A stretch of DNA of 64,000 nucleotides. Origin: Allacma fusca (taxonomy: Eukaryota > Arthropoda > Collembola > Symphypleona > Sminthuridae). The notes beneath the pieces were generated by a model. The model did not search any database. It worked only from the letters and a program-made list of their open reading frames with translations, and was not told where the DNA came from. Location: NCBI GenBank assembly GCA_947179485.1, contig OX359249.1, forward strand, positions 9,238,001-9,302,000, given 5' to 3'. Positions 51,901 through 64,000 of this stretch are shown piece after piece (the stretch's first letter is position 1; the number at the start of each line of letters is the position of its first letter). A program made the position numbers and the translations under genes.

Positions 51901-53748
51901 CTTGGCTTTCCCTCTGCTAATCTATGGATGTAAGACTTAGAGTGTAAGTTACTTATGGTTGTTGTTTGCCATGTCCTTATAGTAATCAACTTAATAATTA
52001 TATGTCTATAGGATTAACAGTGAAATATTACTGCTACAATCTAAAGTATATTTGGTAGAACAGAAAATAACTTATTTTCTTGTACAGAAGTATGCAGATA
52101 CTATTTATGTACATACAGCAATGACTGTAACTTACTTATAACCTATGAACAAATTAAGCAGGAGATTTCCGGGCAAGATTAAAACATCATAAGATGAGTG
52201 GGTATATCCTAACTACCGGTGGACCATGTGGAACGTTCACTAAAATGAGCAAGTTTTAAAGCGTGACAAACAAACTGTTCTTACACACAATGACTGTTAT
52301 ATATAGTTATGTACCTAGTGGAACAGAGGAGACCCAACGTGATGAGTACTTTAGTCTATAAATACCAATATCAACTAATCAACAATAATTATTATAAATA
52401 TTATTATAGTTTACGTAAAAGCTTAGTCTCCGAGTTGTGATTACTACTATGAAAACTTATTGATTGTGTAGATTTTATGTATATCTGACTCACAATGACA
52501 AACTCGTGTGCAACCCTGGGCCTTTCACTGAAATATTTCGTTTTTGATTACACCGAAATTCTACATGATAACTGGTCACTATGAAACTATTTCTTGATTC
52601 TTCGATTTTCAGTATACCCAATACCTACACCACGGGTGCATAATTTAAGGACTGAAAATCTTCAAAACCTAGATTTTCTAATGATCATGATACCCACAGA
52701 TTCCAACCTTGTAAAATAAATAATAGATATACTGTAAAGAGCAGTCGGTTGCAGTAGAAAAGCTTTCTACAAAAACTTTCAAAACCTGAGCTAATGACTT
52801 CACTCACATTGTAACAACAATGATTATTATTTCTATCAATACTTATCTATCCTCCTACTACTGTACTACACAAGATCAGCTCAGTTAAGAGGCCAAGTTT
52901 TGGCAAACAAGTTTTGCAGAGAAACTTCATTATATCTGTAGACAACAGGAAGTAAGGGAAGATGATGTGCACACATGAACGGAGCACATTCGGATTATAT
53001 AGTTTACAGACAACATTACTGGACCACTTGCCGGCATTAATTAACAAGCAACATGTATATTATGCAGCGAGGTCTCAAGGATCCCATGGTGACGATAAAA
53101 ACACACTTAAAAGAATGTTACAGAGTACTTACTAATCCAAAGAAAGAAAAATATTCCACGTACGACGTGAGAGGAACCGAGTTCAATCTCTTGTGCGTGT
53201 TTTGTGATCATTACATTTGATAAAACTTAAAGCTAGTTAACTAGTAATTAACATACGCTAAAACTTGCTAAATGACATTTCTAGTACAAAATATAATAAA
53301 TACATATTTGATGAATAGGATAAAACGCCGTGTTTGCTCCACATAAAGTGCACACACTGACAAAAATAAAATATACATTCTTTGTACATAGGCATACACA
53401 CACTGCCAAAGAAAACCTACCAAAAAAACACCCAATGCTATAGGTCACTAACCAAACAGAAGATTCAGCCTTTTGGAAAATCTTCAGAGAATAAAATAAA
53501 TTAAAAATATGGTTACATCAGAATAAATTAAAAAAACAATAAATCTACTTACATTTAAAATACCATTGCTGTTTGTCTACTACAAACTATAACATGAACA
53601 GACAGAAGAATTTTTAACATCCGTAATAATTGAAGTACCTCACTTGTATGTCAGTAGCTGTCGTAAGACGGTCGACAAAACATAACTTCATAACAATTCT
53701 TTACCTTCATATACAACTAAAATTCATAAACTTAGGGCAATACGTGCG
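48938..53748. other. Gene-free 4.8-kb intergenic region
   Basis: AT-rich, with the UTP20 3' UTR at its left edge and the SINHCAF 3' UTR at its right edge (the genes converge). The open frames are short, with no recognised domain and no splice series. I see nothing else specific. Confidence 0.65.
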
Positions 53749-55274
53749 TTAATCAACTTTCAGAGTATAGTTGGACACGTATGAGCCTCCAAGGAGCTTA
53801 TTTTCCAGTGTTGGTTTCGAAGATAACATTCGAAACGCCTCTATGGCAGCTTTTGATGAGTCATCGTCAAAAGTTGTTTCGATTGAAAAGCATTCAATCG
53901 CAGATCCCTTAACCTTCATTGCCGGAATTGTTTCAAACTGAGGCGAAGGCAAATTTGAACTGGGATTACTTCTGCAGTAACACGGATTCAAAAACCTTCG
54001 ATCCAGAAGTACCTCTCCAAACGGACCTTTGAAGATAATTCCGCAACAAGTCTTCTCACTGAAAATAAACAAAACTTTTATCAATAAATGTATCTTCCAA
54101 GGATTCAATAAGTAGCATTTCCAACATAAAAAGTTGTCTAACCGTTTCCAAAAGGTTAGGTCTAAAAAGCTACTCATTGTCATCCGATTCTTCTGTGGAA
54201 TTAATCCGGTACTTCGTCTCTTCTTCTTAGATTTTCCCGATTCTCCGCCTTGGTTGAGTATTTGAGATGAACTGATGCAGACAGATGCAGAATCTTCATC
54301 CTCTACATTTATTGGACCAGGACTAGGAACAGGGGAAGCCTCCACACTCGAATTACAGCTTCCACTTTCACTTGATAAACAGTCCACGGCAACTGAATTT
54401 CAAAAATAAAAATAATTGATGGGTAAAAACAATCCAATTACATACAAAAATCATCTATATCTTAGAAAACTGCTTAATACAATAATATTTAAAAGATTAT
54501 ACCTCTGTTCATACAATATTTAAACTTACAATGAATATCATCGCTGAAACCTGATGGGCTGGAAACGCGATTACGATTGATTTGGGGAATGTACAATTTC
54601 TTTTTCATTTTTTCAGCTACTTCCAACTGAATTTGAAATCCATTTTCTCTGTCTGATTCTTTGAGTAGATTTCCTTTTATTGGCTTGATTTTCATCGTTT
54701 TGAGTTTATTTTTCTTCACTTTATTTATTTTGGATAGTGGTTTGCTTCCGTGACCAGCTCGGGCATCCACCACCTTTTAAAGTATTTCAGAATATTCATA
54801 ATATGTAAATTACTATATACAAAACCTAATGACATCTTGTAACCAATTTAAATCAAAACAACAATTTAAATGTTTGAAATCAACATTTAAAAACTTACAT
54901 GATTCCAATTCCTTTGAGAACCCTGCGGCAATTTTTTCCAACGTTTGACAAGTAAAACACATGCATTGCAAATTTCCCCACTACGATCTTCTCGTAACTT
55001 GAAGCAGTCAAAAAACACGTCTTCATATCTTTTACTATCGGTAAATCTTGAGCTAAGAACAAAGTAAATTTCCAAATAATTACACACGGCTGGTCAATAC
55101 ATACAACAAACACAAACATACACAAAATCAGACTTTATTAACACCAGGGACAATGTCTATAATTTCTTTTGATGAAAATTAAAATTAAGTTAGGAATTAC
55201 CTGCTAGATTTTGCCCGACATATACAGCACCCGGCCACTGACCGGTAGACTCGAGGTTTGTGGAAACTAAACAT
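53749..55274 (-). CDS. SINHCAF: SIN3-HDAC complex-associated factor (SINHCAF / FAM60A)
   Basis: Five exons read right to left: 55201-55274, 54899-55046, 54530-54773, 54143-54392 and 53749-54058. They total 1026 nt, 341 aa, all in phase. The N-terminus MFSFHKPRVYRSVAGCCICR is the family signature. It continues RFTDSKRYEDVFFDCF, RSGEICNACVLLVKRWKKLP and NWNHVVDARAG, a cysteine-rich (CCxC and CxxC) zinc-binding-like module. A Lys-rich linker and a Ser/Pro-rich stretch follow. The second conserved block has FLDLTFWKR, then EKTCCGIIFKGPFGEVLLD and FLNPC. Known role: nuclear subunit of SIN3-HDAC corepressors. Vertebrate proteins are about 221 aa; the extra length here is in the linker and a C-terminal extension of about 70 residues ending YTLKVD. 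A splice acceptor near 55359 suggests an upstream 5' UTR exon. Confidence 0.95.
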
Positions 55275-57641
55275 TTTCTTGCATGTAAATTCCAATGGGA
55301 CGACCCACACTCTTCAGAATAGCTTAACGGGAAAGTTCTCGATTATGTTATTTAAAACCTGTAATACAAAAATTTTTGAAAGAATTAGCAAAATCACATG
55401 AATATATGTATTGTAGTCTTGTTTATTATGAAACAGAACTATTGTCGTAGAGCAGGGAAATTTAAGATGTGCGAAGAGCTAAATGTAAATGGTTCGAAGT
55501 TAAGCGACAAAAGTAATATTACTTTCCACACCTCCATAACCCTTTCAATCACTTTCTGTGCAAGAGAAGTCACCATCAGTTCTAAATGTAGAAAATTCAG
55601 ACTATATTCCCCTCTCCCCACCCGTAAAAAATTGGCACAGATTTTAACAAAGAAATGATATTATACAGGTAGGAGGTTAAGTATGGGCTGTGAAAAACAG
55701 TTACAAATCGCTGAATGACATAACAGTCCACACTGGGAAACCTTGGGAATATCTACGTGCTCTGGTATACACATGGACATATGCACGTTGAGCAGGGACG
55801 GAAGAAAGTGTAGTATTTTCGTTGATTTACTTTTACTTCAACGAACTTTTAACTTTTCAAGCACAAAGCTGATGAGAGAAAATTCCCGTTTCCAGGCCAG
55901 TGCAAATAAATATATGCTTGTATATGTGAGTACACGCTGTGTGAAAACAACCTTCATCAGTGTGCTATTTTCAGCAACATTATTATATATTTGGTCAGAG
56001 TGTAATTCAAGGTCTGACCTACTTTAAAATAACACAAACCTTACACTCTTTAAAAGCTCCTGGCGTGACTTCAATACACTAATAAACATACAGAGCTCGT
56101 GTACTTGGTTATTATAGTTACAGAACGGGGTGAATACAACAGATTCTCAAGTTTTAACGAAGCCCGCATCCCATTTACATTCCCACCTCCTTACACACAG
56201 TCGCCTACAGTGAGGAATACAATAACTGTAAAAGGTCTTTCTCCTGTGCTATCATCTTCATCAACACTAACTCCCGCAACAACTCCACATCATGTCCCAG
56301 AGTATCCTGAAGACGACAGTCTCTGTATGCTCCTGTTTCAATCTATTATGCAAGCCCACCCATTAACTGCCCGTAAGGGAAATAATAAGATCATAACTCC
56401 CTTGAATTTTTAACCTCTTAACTCTTAACCAGTTCCCACAAAAACGCGCAAACTTTCAGTATGAATCAAAGGAAATTTAATAGATACTATCAAATATCCA
56501 AACTTCAGGCATGACATTATTCCTTACATCATGAATTTTTCAACAGCATGTGAAATGTATATGTCATAAGTATTATATAGCTTTATTAACCCCTTGCCGA
56601 CTTGGCTTTTTTACAAAATAACAACAGCTATTCCTGTATTATGCATGTACTTATTTAGAGCCTGCAACGTTGGAATGTATTCAGGAATAATGGTGTTGCA
56701 TTCGTTCAAATATCTACAACATTTTGAGGCACATGAAATGAAAAGACATGACCGACCACCCAATCCTTCCCGTCACTTTTTTCACACCCACCCACCACAC
56801 CGGCTCAGTTTTTCTGAACCCATCCACCCTATACTGCCCATAATGTGATATTATGTGAGGCCACACGGCTTTCATACAGCCAACAGTATTTTCCCTACCC
56901 ACCCACTCCCTTTCGTAAATTTGTCCCTTCCCACACCAAGCTACCCATATCCCAAAAACCTTTTTCCCATATAACATTATACTTGAATAAACCCTCAATC
57001 CAAATCTTATTTCCTGCACACGAGGCGCTTGAAACCGACAATAAGCCAAAAATAATCTCAGATTAGTTTCCTGCACAAGCCAACTTGCACTTCGTACACG
57101 TGCTCCTTCTCCAGCTGACCAATACTTACTCACTATGTGCTGGTTTATACATGATCAAGGTTCAAGTTCAAGTAACCTACCATCATATAGTCTCAGTTCA
57201 GAGCAAAACTTTATTTTTCCGGCTAAATCTTCGTGGTCAGCACTATAACATCTCTCTGCTATAACTCTATAGATTGTTATATACACATAACTTCATTGAA
57301 AAATTGTATGTAACCAGGAAAGAATAACGACAAAATCCTTCACTTATATGGTACCATTATTGGGACTGCGAGATAAAACTAAATTCCGAATCAGTATCAA
57401 CCTAGTTTGAAAAGGTGCAGTTATCTACCCGACCCCAATAATATAACAATAGGGGAACACTTACAAGTGAATCTGAATTTGCACAGATAAATAAGCCAAC
57501 GAAGATAGAAAAACTGTTTTGCTCATTGTATTCTAAACCTAATACGTAAACTGAGATATATTAAGTACACAATATTTACGATACGAATAATATTTTGAAA
57601 TCCTACACTGCAAACTGCATTTGCTTAAGGGTCAAAACTTA

Positions 57642-57655
57642 AGAGAGAGAGAGAG
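57642..57655. repeat. (AG)n microsatellite
   Basis: About 14 bases of AG dinucleotides. Confidence 0.85.
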
Positions 57656-58531
57656 TCAGAGATACAAACAAAAATAAGCGAAAAAACCTAATTTACAAAT
57701 TAAGAACGAAAACTTTAAAAGTCTATGATACCGGTGCAGTAGTGGTAATGGTGTTACATGCTTACTATTGCTTGCACATGAGAAATGATGAGCACGCTGG
57801 GAGTAGAGCAGAGTGCCAAAATGCCCTTCTATATTTGATTTACCTTGGATTCCGTATATATACGCAGAGCAGAGCACACTCACTCAGTTATGGTTAACTA
57901 CTGAATTACTCTCGAGCCACACCAACAACGTCTCACACAAGCGTTGATTTAACTAATAAGTAAAATAACTCCACACTTGTTCGAAAATCATTCAACTAAA
58001 AAGCTCCCACAGATCCTCTCCAATGTATACCTACAACTTGTAGGCTACAAGGCACAACCACTTATTACGGCACATTTGACCATGACTTTGGCCATGAGAA
58101 ACGAGTAGTAGGAATATTTTCGATGCATACTTACGCGCTTCCTACTACAACTTGTCAGAGAATCACAGTACTTTCCAGAACCAGAAGCGAATAATTCAGA
58201 ACTTGCCATTTAAATGCTCCCAATAATAACACAAGAATAGTAATTTATTGCGCAAAATCTATTTTATTTTTACTTTTTAAACACAAACTTACTCCAGTAC
58301 ATCCAGTCAAAAGTTAAAAGGAATGAGTGGAAAGCTTGCTGCGTGAATTTTGTTGTCATTCAATTCCGTCAGTTTCAGTATGCCATTAAAAGTCCCATTT
58401 AATCCGTAAGTGTGAGTCGGAGCAGTAAGTATAGATATAGGGGATATAGATACGGATATATAAATACTATTCATCCATTCCAATGAAACAAAACCTTGCG
58501 GTTGTTTAAAATAATGCAAGGTCAATAATAC

Positions 58532-59384
58532 ATATCGTCGGTGAAGAGGCAAAATGATCTACGTGCATGATCGATTAGAATCAAAATGATCTACTTGCAG
58601 TTTCACTAAAGGCAAAATGATCTACTTGCATTGAATTTTAAAAGCAAAATGATCTAGATGCAGCTTTTCCTAAAAGCAAAATGATCTAGATACAAATTAT
58701 AATAAAAACAATATAAGTAAACACATTCTAATGCCGGTGTACAAAAATGCGAGGTATTCAAAATCTTTTATATATGCATTTAATTCCCCAATGCCTCCAT
58801 TTCTTTCTTTCAGTAACATTGAAAAAAAAAGTTTTCAATTATGATTTAACATTTGAAAATGATTCCGAATATTATGATAATGGTGATTATCGTAGAATAC
58901 GATTTGAAAAAACTCCAAGTTGAGAATTATTAAAGGGAAAACCAATTCAATGTGCACACTAACACATGAGCTTACTGTGATTTTGATTCGTCTTTTAATT
59001 CGTCGATTTTAAAATAAATGAATGTTGCAGTTTTCGTAACTAAAAATGTATTAGATGCAATACGTGAAATTAACTTTAGTTGCCGGAATGATCCTTAGTA
59101 ATAGCAAACCCTTCAGAGAATATTAACCCACAACCCTAGGTCAATTACAGTCATGGTTAGCCCTTATAAGCCACGTGTCCTACTTACAGATGCTAGTTTT
59201 CTCACAAAAAAAATTAGACCAGCACTTAGATCATTTTGCTTTTAAGGAAAATTGTATGTAGATCAGTTTGCTTTTAAAGAGGCTTGCACCTAGTTCATTT
59301 TGCCTTTAGGGAAAAAGTTATGTAGATCATTTTGATTCTAATCGATTATGCACCTAGATCATTTTGCCTCTTCACCGACGATAT
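58532..59384. mobile_element. Foldback/MITE-like element with TIRs made of five 32-bp units
   Basis: An 853-bp element. The first 29 bases and the inverse of the last 29 (starting ATATCGTCGGTGAAGAGG) agree without mismatch, and similarity continues imperfectly to about 160 bp. In the left arm CAAAATGATCTA marks lie at 58550, 58582, 58613, 58645 and 58677. In the right arm the inverse marks lie at 59238, 59270, 59302, 59334 and 59366. Spacing is 32 bp (once 31). Both arrays begin 18 bp from the element end. The interior is about 520 bp, AT-rich and non-coding. Flanks are compatible with a TA target duplication (CATA before TCGTCGG, CCGACGA before TATA), but the terminal palindrome makes this ambiguous. 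It has no transposase and so would be non-autonomous. The superfamily is not determinable by eye. Confidence 0.85.
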
Positions 59385-60756
59385 ACTCGTTCTTCAATAG
59401 TACGCTTCACCCACATCGAGCGTTGAGGTTGAAGGGCACTGAGGCACCATAACAGCAACATTCATTCAACTTCAACGTGCCCCAACCCCATCCATAATTT
59501 TGTTTTATCATGTTTCATTTCTACCATTGGATTTTAGCATTTCAAATATTCCCATTGAACTGCATTCCTTTTCCTCTTGACTAGGATTTCTACCCAAAAA
59601 ATGTGACTGTAAATGAGGAACTGAAAGTACAAAAAAATATCTTAATAATTACGTAAAATGTCATCCCTCACATTTCAATAACTAACAAGCCGACAATACA
59701 TATATCTTTATGTACATTTGACAAAGTATTAAGAAATTAGGAATACACAAAATCCAGAGTAGATGAATAATAATGTCTATGTTTTATTTTTCTTCAAACA
59801 CTTGAAATGTTTACAATATTTCTAAAATTTATAGCTATGTATATACTCTCTTGTGTGCCACGAAATTAAATGCCTTTAATGATTTTTCAAAGTAAACATA
59901 CTAGACACTTGAAAATACAGTAATTACATCAGTCAGCATTAGCAGTTGAGACAGCTCATTAATCAATTGGCTCGTACTTCATGTGTCAGCTTAAGAAAAG
60001 TATGAGCATTGAATTCATCCCAACCTTAGTGTTTGAACAGCTGATAGCAATGAATAAAACATGTGATTGTAATTTTCTCATCTGTACTCTATATGATACT
60101 GGGATTGTGTATCTACCTGTGCACACGCGTGAATGGAATACCGGTAGCGGCTACCACAATAGACAGCACCAATATCACCACTTGGGACTCCTTTCAGGAT
60201 TTTCATTTAATTTGTACATATAAGTCAGATAGTACGTGTGCAAATACTTGAGATTCAAATTGAAAACCAGATATGAGATTGTGCAATTAGTTGATTGTAG
60301 CCCGTACATTACACACAACCTATATTACACACACTCTTGTGCATACGCAGTCATCCTCTATATTATACTTACTTACACTTGACTCCATTTCCATATTACG
60401 ATTACACTCACTTTTTCTCACACCATTCACTCCATACCAGTGAAATACTTTTTAGTATCTACTCATAGGAATCAGAATCAGGATGTCGACATCATCACAA
60501 TGGATTAAAGAGGTAGCGTGGATTCCACACTCTGCACAATCCAATCGACCTGCTCATTTTATATGTCTATAGACACTTACTTTAGAGCATCTACGTCAAC
60601 TGTAGGACTAGATATAGCTGTCTGAAGTCTGAAGATAATAATTCCTCTCGAGTACATGATACACACTGTACACGGTATATTTCAAGTGCAAATGAATGGA
60701 GTTTCTGAACATGACATTACAATATTACAAATGTTATTATATCACTGTAGTCCCAT

Positions 60757-60776
60757 AGAGAGAGAGAGAGAGAGAG
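60757..60776. repeat. (AG)n microsatellite
   Basis: About 20 bases of AG dinucleotides. Confidence 0.9.
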
Positions 60777-62394
60777 TCGAGCTAAGTGCGTAAAAGCCAG
60801 TATTTAAAGAAAATACCAGAGATTTATTAAACTTTGCAGGCTCCTATGTCTGGTGGCATATCTCTCCGGGGTAACTATATGTATCTAAATGCGACTGTCT
60901 ACACCACCGTAAATAGGTCAGCATTACACAGTTTCGTCGGCTGCAAGCCCCACGCCTCGTAACACATATGTACAGAGAGGCAGACCAGTGTATGAGACCC
61001 CAATCACTTCCAACGAAAACATGGCACTTGCTGAACGCAAAATTTCTTCATACCTTCATAGACGTACAAGTTCCAAGGCCTATCCCATTTTCTGACCTAT
61101 CATTAATTCATCTAATTACCTTTAGCCATGCATATGATAAGTTACTTCAACATCCAGTGGATATATTTTTAGACTCGGCAATGCCGGCCTCCTACTACTG
61201 TACTAGTAACTTCGGAAAAAATACACCGAACCCCATCAACCCAGCAGTCCCAGCCTATATTTTGCAAATAACAGCTAGTCTGCAACTCTCCTTCGACACT
61301 ACAATACTTGTATTGATTATTTTCTAAGAAAAACCCTGAGAATATTTCCCCTTTAGTATCAACGTCCCATAATAAAAATTCCAGCATAAATCAGATAACC
61401 CTGCATAATTATTATTACGGTATAGATACCACAAAAGCTAAAAAAAAATTAATAATACGGAGCTTTTTAATGCTAACATATTTGCAATTATTATTATTAC
61501 TATTATTACCATGTGGACCGTAAGTATTAGCAAATGTCTACATAACTTCCAGCGTCTACAGTAAGTAGCTCAAAGTTTAATTACTTACAAAATCCTCCTA
61601 TCATAATTCCTCTCCAAGATTCAAGACCTATATACACTATGTATTATAGTCGGATTGCTATTATTTCAAGAGGGGCATTGAGTAATTAACGTGCATGACT
61701 CTAGAAGAATCTGGTTTCACAATCCCCCAGGTGTGTATGTATATTTATAATAAGAGTTCATCATTATTGGCTCAAAAGGTTACAACATAGGACTTCACTT
61801 ACATATATTGTTATCTAATTAATTCAATATTCATTGCATAACTGATTGGCTTATACTAAATGGCGTTGGTATATGGTGGTGCCGGCTGCCGGCTGATTTA
61901 AATAATTGTAAAAAAATACCGATACATAAAGGTGAACGGGGATAATTACTAACAATATAGACACACATTATTTTTAACTTTCACTGCATATATATGCAAT
62001 ATGAATGCAAAAGTGAAAACGCATAGAGAGCCAAAAGTCTTTTAAATTAGGCCAGTACTAAAGATAGGCAAGTCATGAGAGTAAAGACTTTAGTCTCTCT
62101 ACAACCCTCCATACATTTGTCCATGCCATCAGTTCCATTTGCAATATATTCTCGCCGGATGTAATTATTATGTATCCTATCTATGCATAGAGGCATGGTT
62201 GTGTTCACGGAACGGTACGACGATTCTTTTTTATGTGCGGACTCAATTCACACAGACAAGAGAAGAGAGGCTGCTGATGTATGTGTGCCGGAATACCTCT
62301 CGCATATACACGCTCCGGCTTTTTCATACATTCAGAAGAGACGTACAACCACAAACGATCAGTTTCATGCCAGGATGACAAGCACGTGTAGAAA

Positions 62395-62416
62395 GAGAGA
62401 GAGAGAGAGAGAGAGG
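62395..62416. repeat. (AG)n microsatellite
   Basis: About 22 bases of GA/AG dinucleotides. Confidence 0.9.
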
Positions 62417-63476
62417 CCTTGTTGCCATTTCAAATGGGTCCAAGCACGATCAATTCGAATTACATACAGAGACTCGTACAGGAAGAACCTCAACTTGAGC
62501 TTATATGCGCAACGTTGACAAACTTGCACGGGTATTTCAAAATCCTCTTCCGTATAATATATGTATATCCTCAAAATTAATCTATTCAGTATAACCCTTT
62601 CAATAGAAACCCATAACGATCATAAATGATTGTTATGGGGGAGGGGAGAGGGGCTCATGACAAAAATATCCTAAATTTCTGAAGTTTTGCAGACTTCATT
62701 TTCTCTCTCTGGACTTTCACCCGGGTCCCCGATACATGCCTAGCACTAAATTTAGATGCGCTTTTACTGAACGGAAGTATTTTTTTTTAGAAGACATTAC
62801 CTTTTTCGACTGGTATAATTTAGCGTAAGCTTATTGTAATAAAATGTTGTGTTGTAAATGTTGTAATATATCTACTATTCAGATAAAAAAAAGTGAACAA
62901 AATATGTGTACATTAGAACCAACAACAGGATAAACATTTATTTCCGCAAGAATCAATAAGGAGTAAATGAGTTGCTAAATTTCCCTCTACAATTGCCCCA
63001 ATATTTCAATAGAACTCAAGGAAAGGTTTACCTGATTCTGTAATCATCACAAAATTAAACATAAAAATCACTTGTTTTCCCCGTGTACGGGATGGCTAGT
63101 TGATGTATAGTGAGGGAGGAGATCGATATGAGACAGGAGTCTTTTTCCTACTCAGGCCTAGTCTACTTCCGCTGTGTCAATGAACTTGGGGAACATGTCC
63201 GTATAACTTCAGCAAGGCCTTCCACTACATCCTCATGTATGAATGTATCTTCCACATGCACTACAAGCAAGGTTAAGCTAGAGTCCTAGAGTGTGTGCAT
63301 GAATATATACTTATATACATATCTATGTATACCCCAGAGTTGTAGGTCTATGTAGGATATTACGTGCGGCTTCTTGATAGTTTTAATACCTTTTTACCCC
63401 ACACAATGTATAGATAAGTATATGTACTGTACACATCCGATGGTACGCGATAGTATACGCACACAGCAACGGCACA

Positions 63477-63492
63477 ACACACACACACACAC
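63477..63492. repeat. (CA)n microsatellite
   Basis: About 16 bases of CA dinucleotides, with more CACAC just beyond. Confidence 0.85.
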
Positions 63493-64000
63493 TTACACAC
63501 ATGCACGTTCCCTATGCCCTGTTCAATGCCCTATGTATATGCCACAGTCAATATGAAAATATGTAGTGGATAGTGGAAGTGTTTTTGCTCGTACACGTAC
63601 ACAAATTCACGCTTCCAAACGTATTCTACACATAGTTACGTAGAAAAACTTCAGTGTCTGTGTCTGAATTTCTGGTCCTGTGCCTAAGCATATGCATAAC
63701 ATATATAATTATATATATATATACATATACCTATATAAATATACAGGTACTTCTTCAAAGAATGAATAGGTACATACATATACTGACTGACTGAACACAA
63801 GAAGTTGTATTTAATCCATACATTTTACTTTACCTCCTTATACTAGTCGTTCTCATAGACAGATTTACATGTGTAAAAAATTCATGCTTTTTATGTGTAA
63901 AAACTATTAGCTCTAAAAGGTTGAACTTCGGATACTAGATATACGTATGTAACTATGTACTTCCAGCGTCAATGCATTTCAAGTTTACTTCCTCAAGACT

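Larger units (their letters stand above)
55275..64000. other. Gene-poor 8.7-kb region
   Basis: No convincing protein-coding exon. The longest open frames (56714-57133 minus, 60968-61327 plus, 62183-62518 plus) have no recognisable domains or supported splicing. It holds AG microsatellites, one CA microsatellite and the foldback-like element at 58532. The 5' UTR and promoter of the minus-strand SINHCAF gene probably lie near its left edge. Confidence 0.6.

Noticed and set aside
56714..57133. Minus-strand open frame of 139 codons
   Set aside because: Low-complexity pyrimidine-rich region on the plus strand with no domain or transcript-like signals.
60968..61327. Plus-strand open frame of 119 codons
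   Set aside because: No recognisable motif, signal peptide or flanking exons. Likely chance.

Overview
The window looks like nuclear DNA from an arthropod, most likely an insect. It is AT-rich, all convincing genes are split by GT-AG introns (many of them 60-150 nt), and the recognisable proteins are metazoan: a Nervous wreck/FCHSD adaptor, an N-glycan GnT-IV, a SLC6 transporter closest to the insect nutrient amino acid transporter clade, the SSU-processome protein UTP20, and the SIN3-HDAC subunit SINHCAF/FAM60A. I cannot name the species.

Layout, left to right. 1-5910 (+) is the 3' part of a Nervous wreck/FCHSD gene (end of the F-BAR, two SH3 domains, acidic and proline-rich tail). 7819-8505 (+) is a small uncertain membrane-protein gene. 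10025-13899 (-) is a complete ten-exon GnT-IV gene (MGAT4 family, 526 aa). 13900-25598 is gene-poor. 25599-28943 (+) is a complete ten-exon SLC6 transporter (770 aa). 29864-31329 (+) is an unrecognised secreted or membrane-anchored cysteine-containing protein. 32059-34413 (-) is an unrecognised four-exon, largely helical protein of 673 aa. 35909-36820 is a cluster of small DNA-transposon remnants, including a 32-bp minisatellite. 37254-48937 (+) is a complete 33-exon UTP20 gene (2638 aa). 48938-53748 is gene-free. 53749-55274 (-) is a five-exon SINHCAF/FAM60A gene (341 aa). 55275-64000 is gene-poor, with microsatellites and one well-preserved foldback-like element at 58532-59384.

The genes do not form a pathway; this is an ordinary set of unrelated neighbours in eukaryotic DNA. 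UTP20 acts in nucleolar 18S rRNA maturation, SINHCAF in chromatin repression, GnT-IV in the Golgi, SLC6 at the plasma membrane, and Nwk at synaptic or endocytic membranes. The coding models were joined by hand from splice signals and reading phase. The phases close exactly for GnT-IV, SLC6, UTP20, SINHCAF and the 673-aa gene.

The most novel structure is a mobile-element family whose terminal inverted repeats are built from 32-bp tandem units. One copy (58532-59384) has five phased units in each arm, with both arrays exactly 18 nt from the ends. A decayed relative near 36 kb has the same 32-bp unit expanded into a minisatellite, upstream of UTP20.
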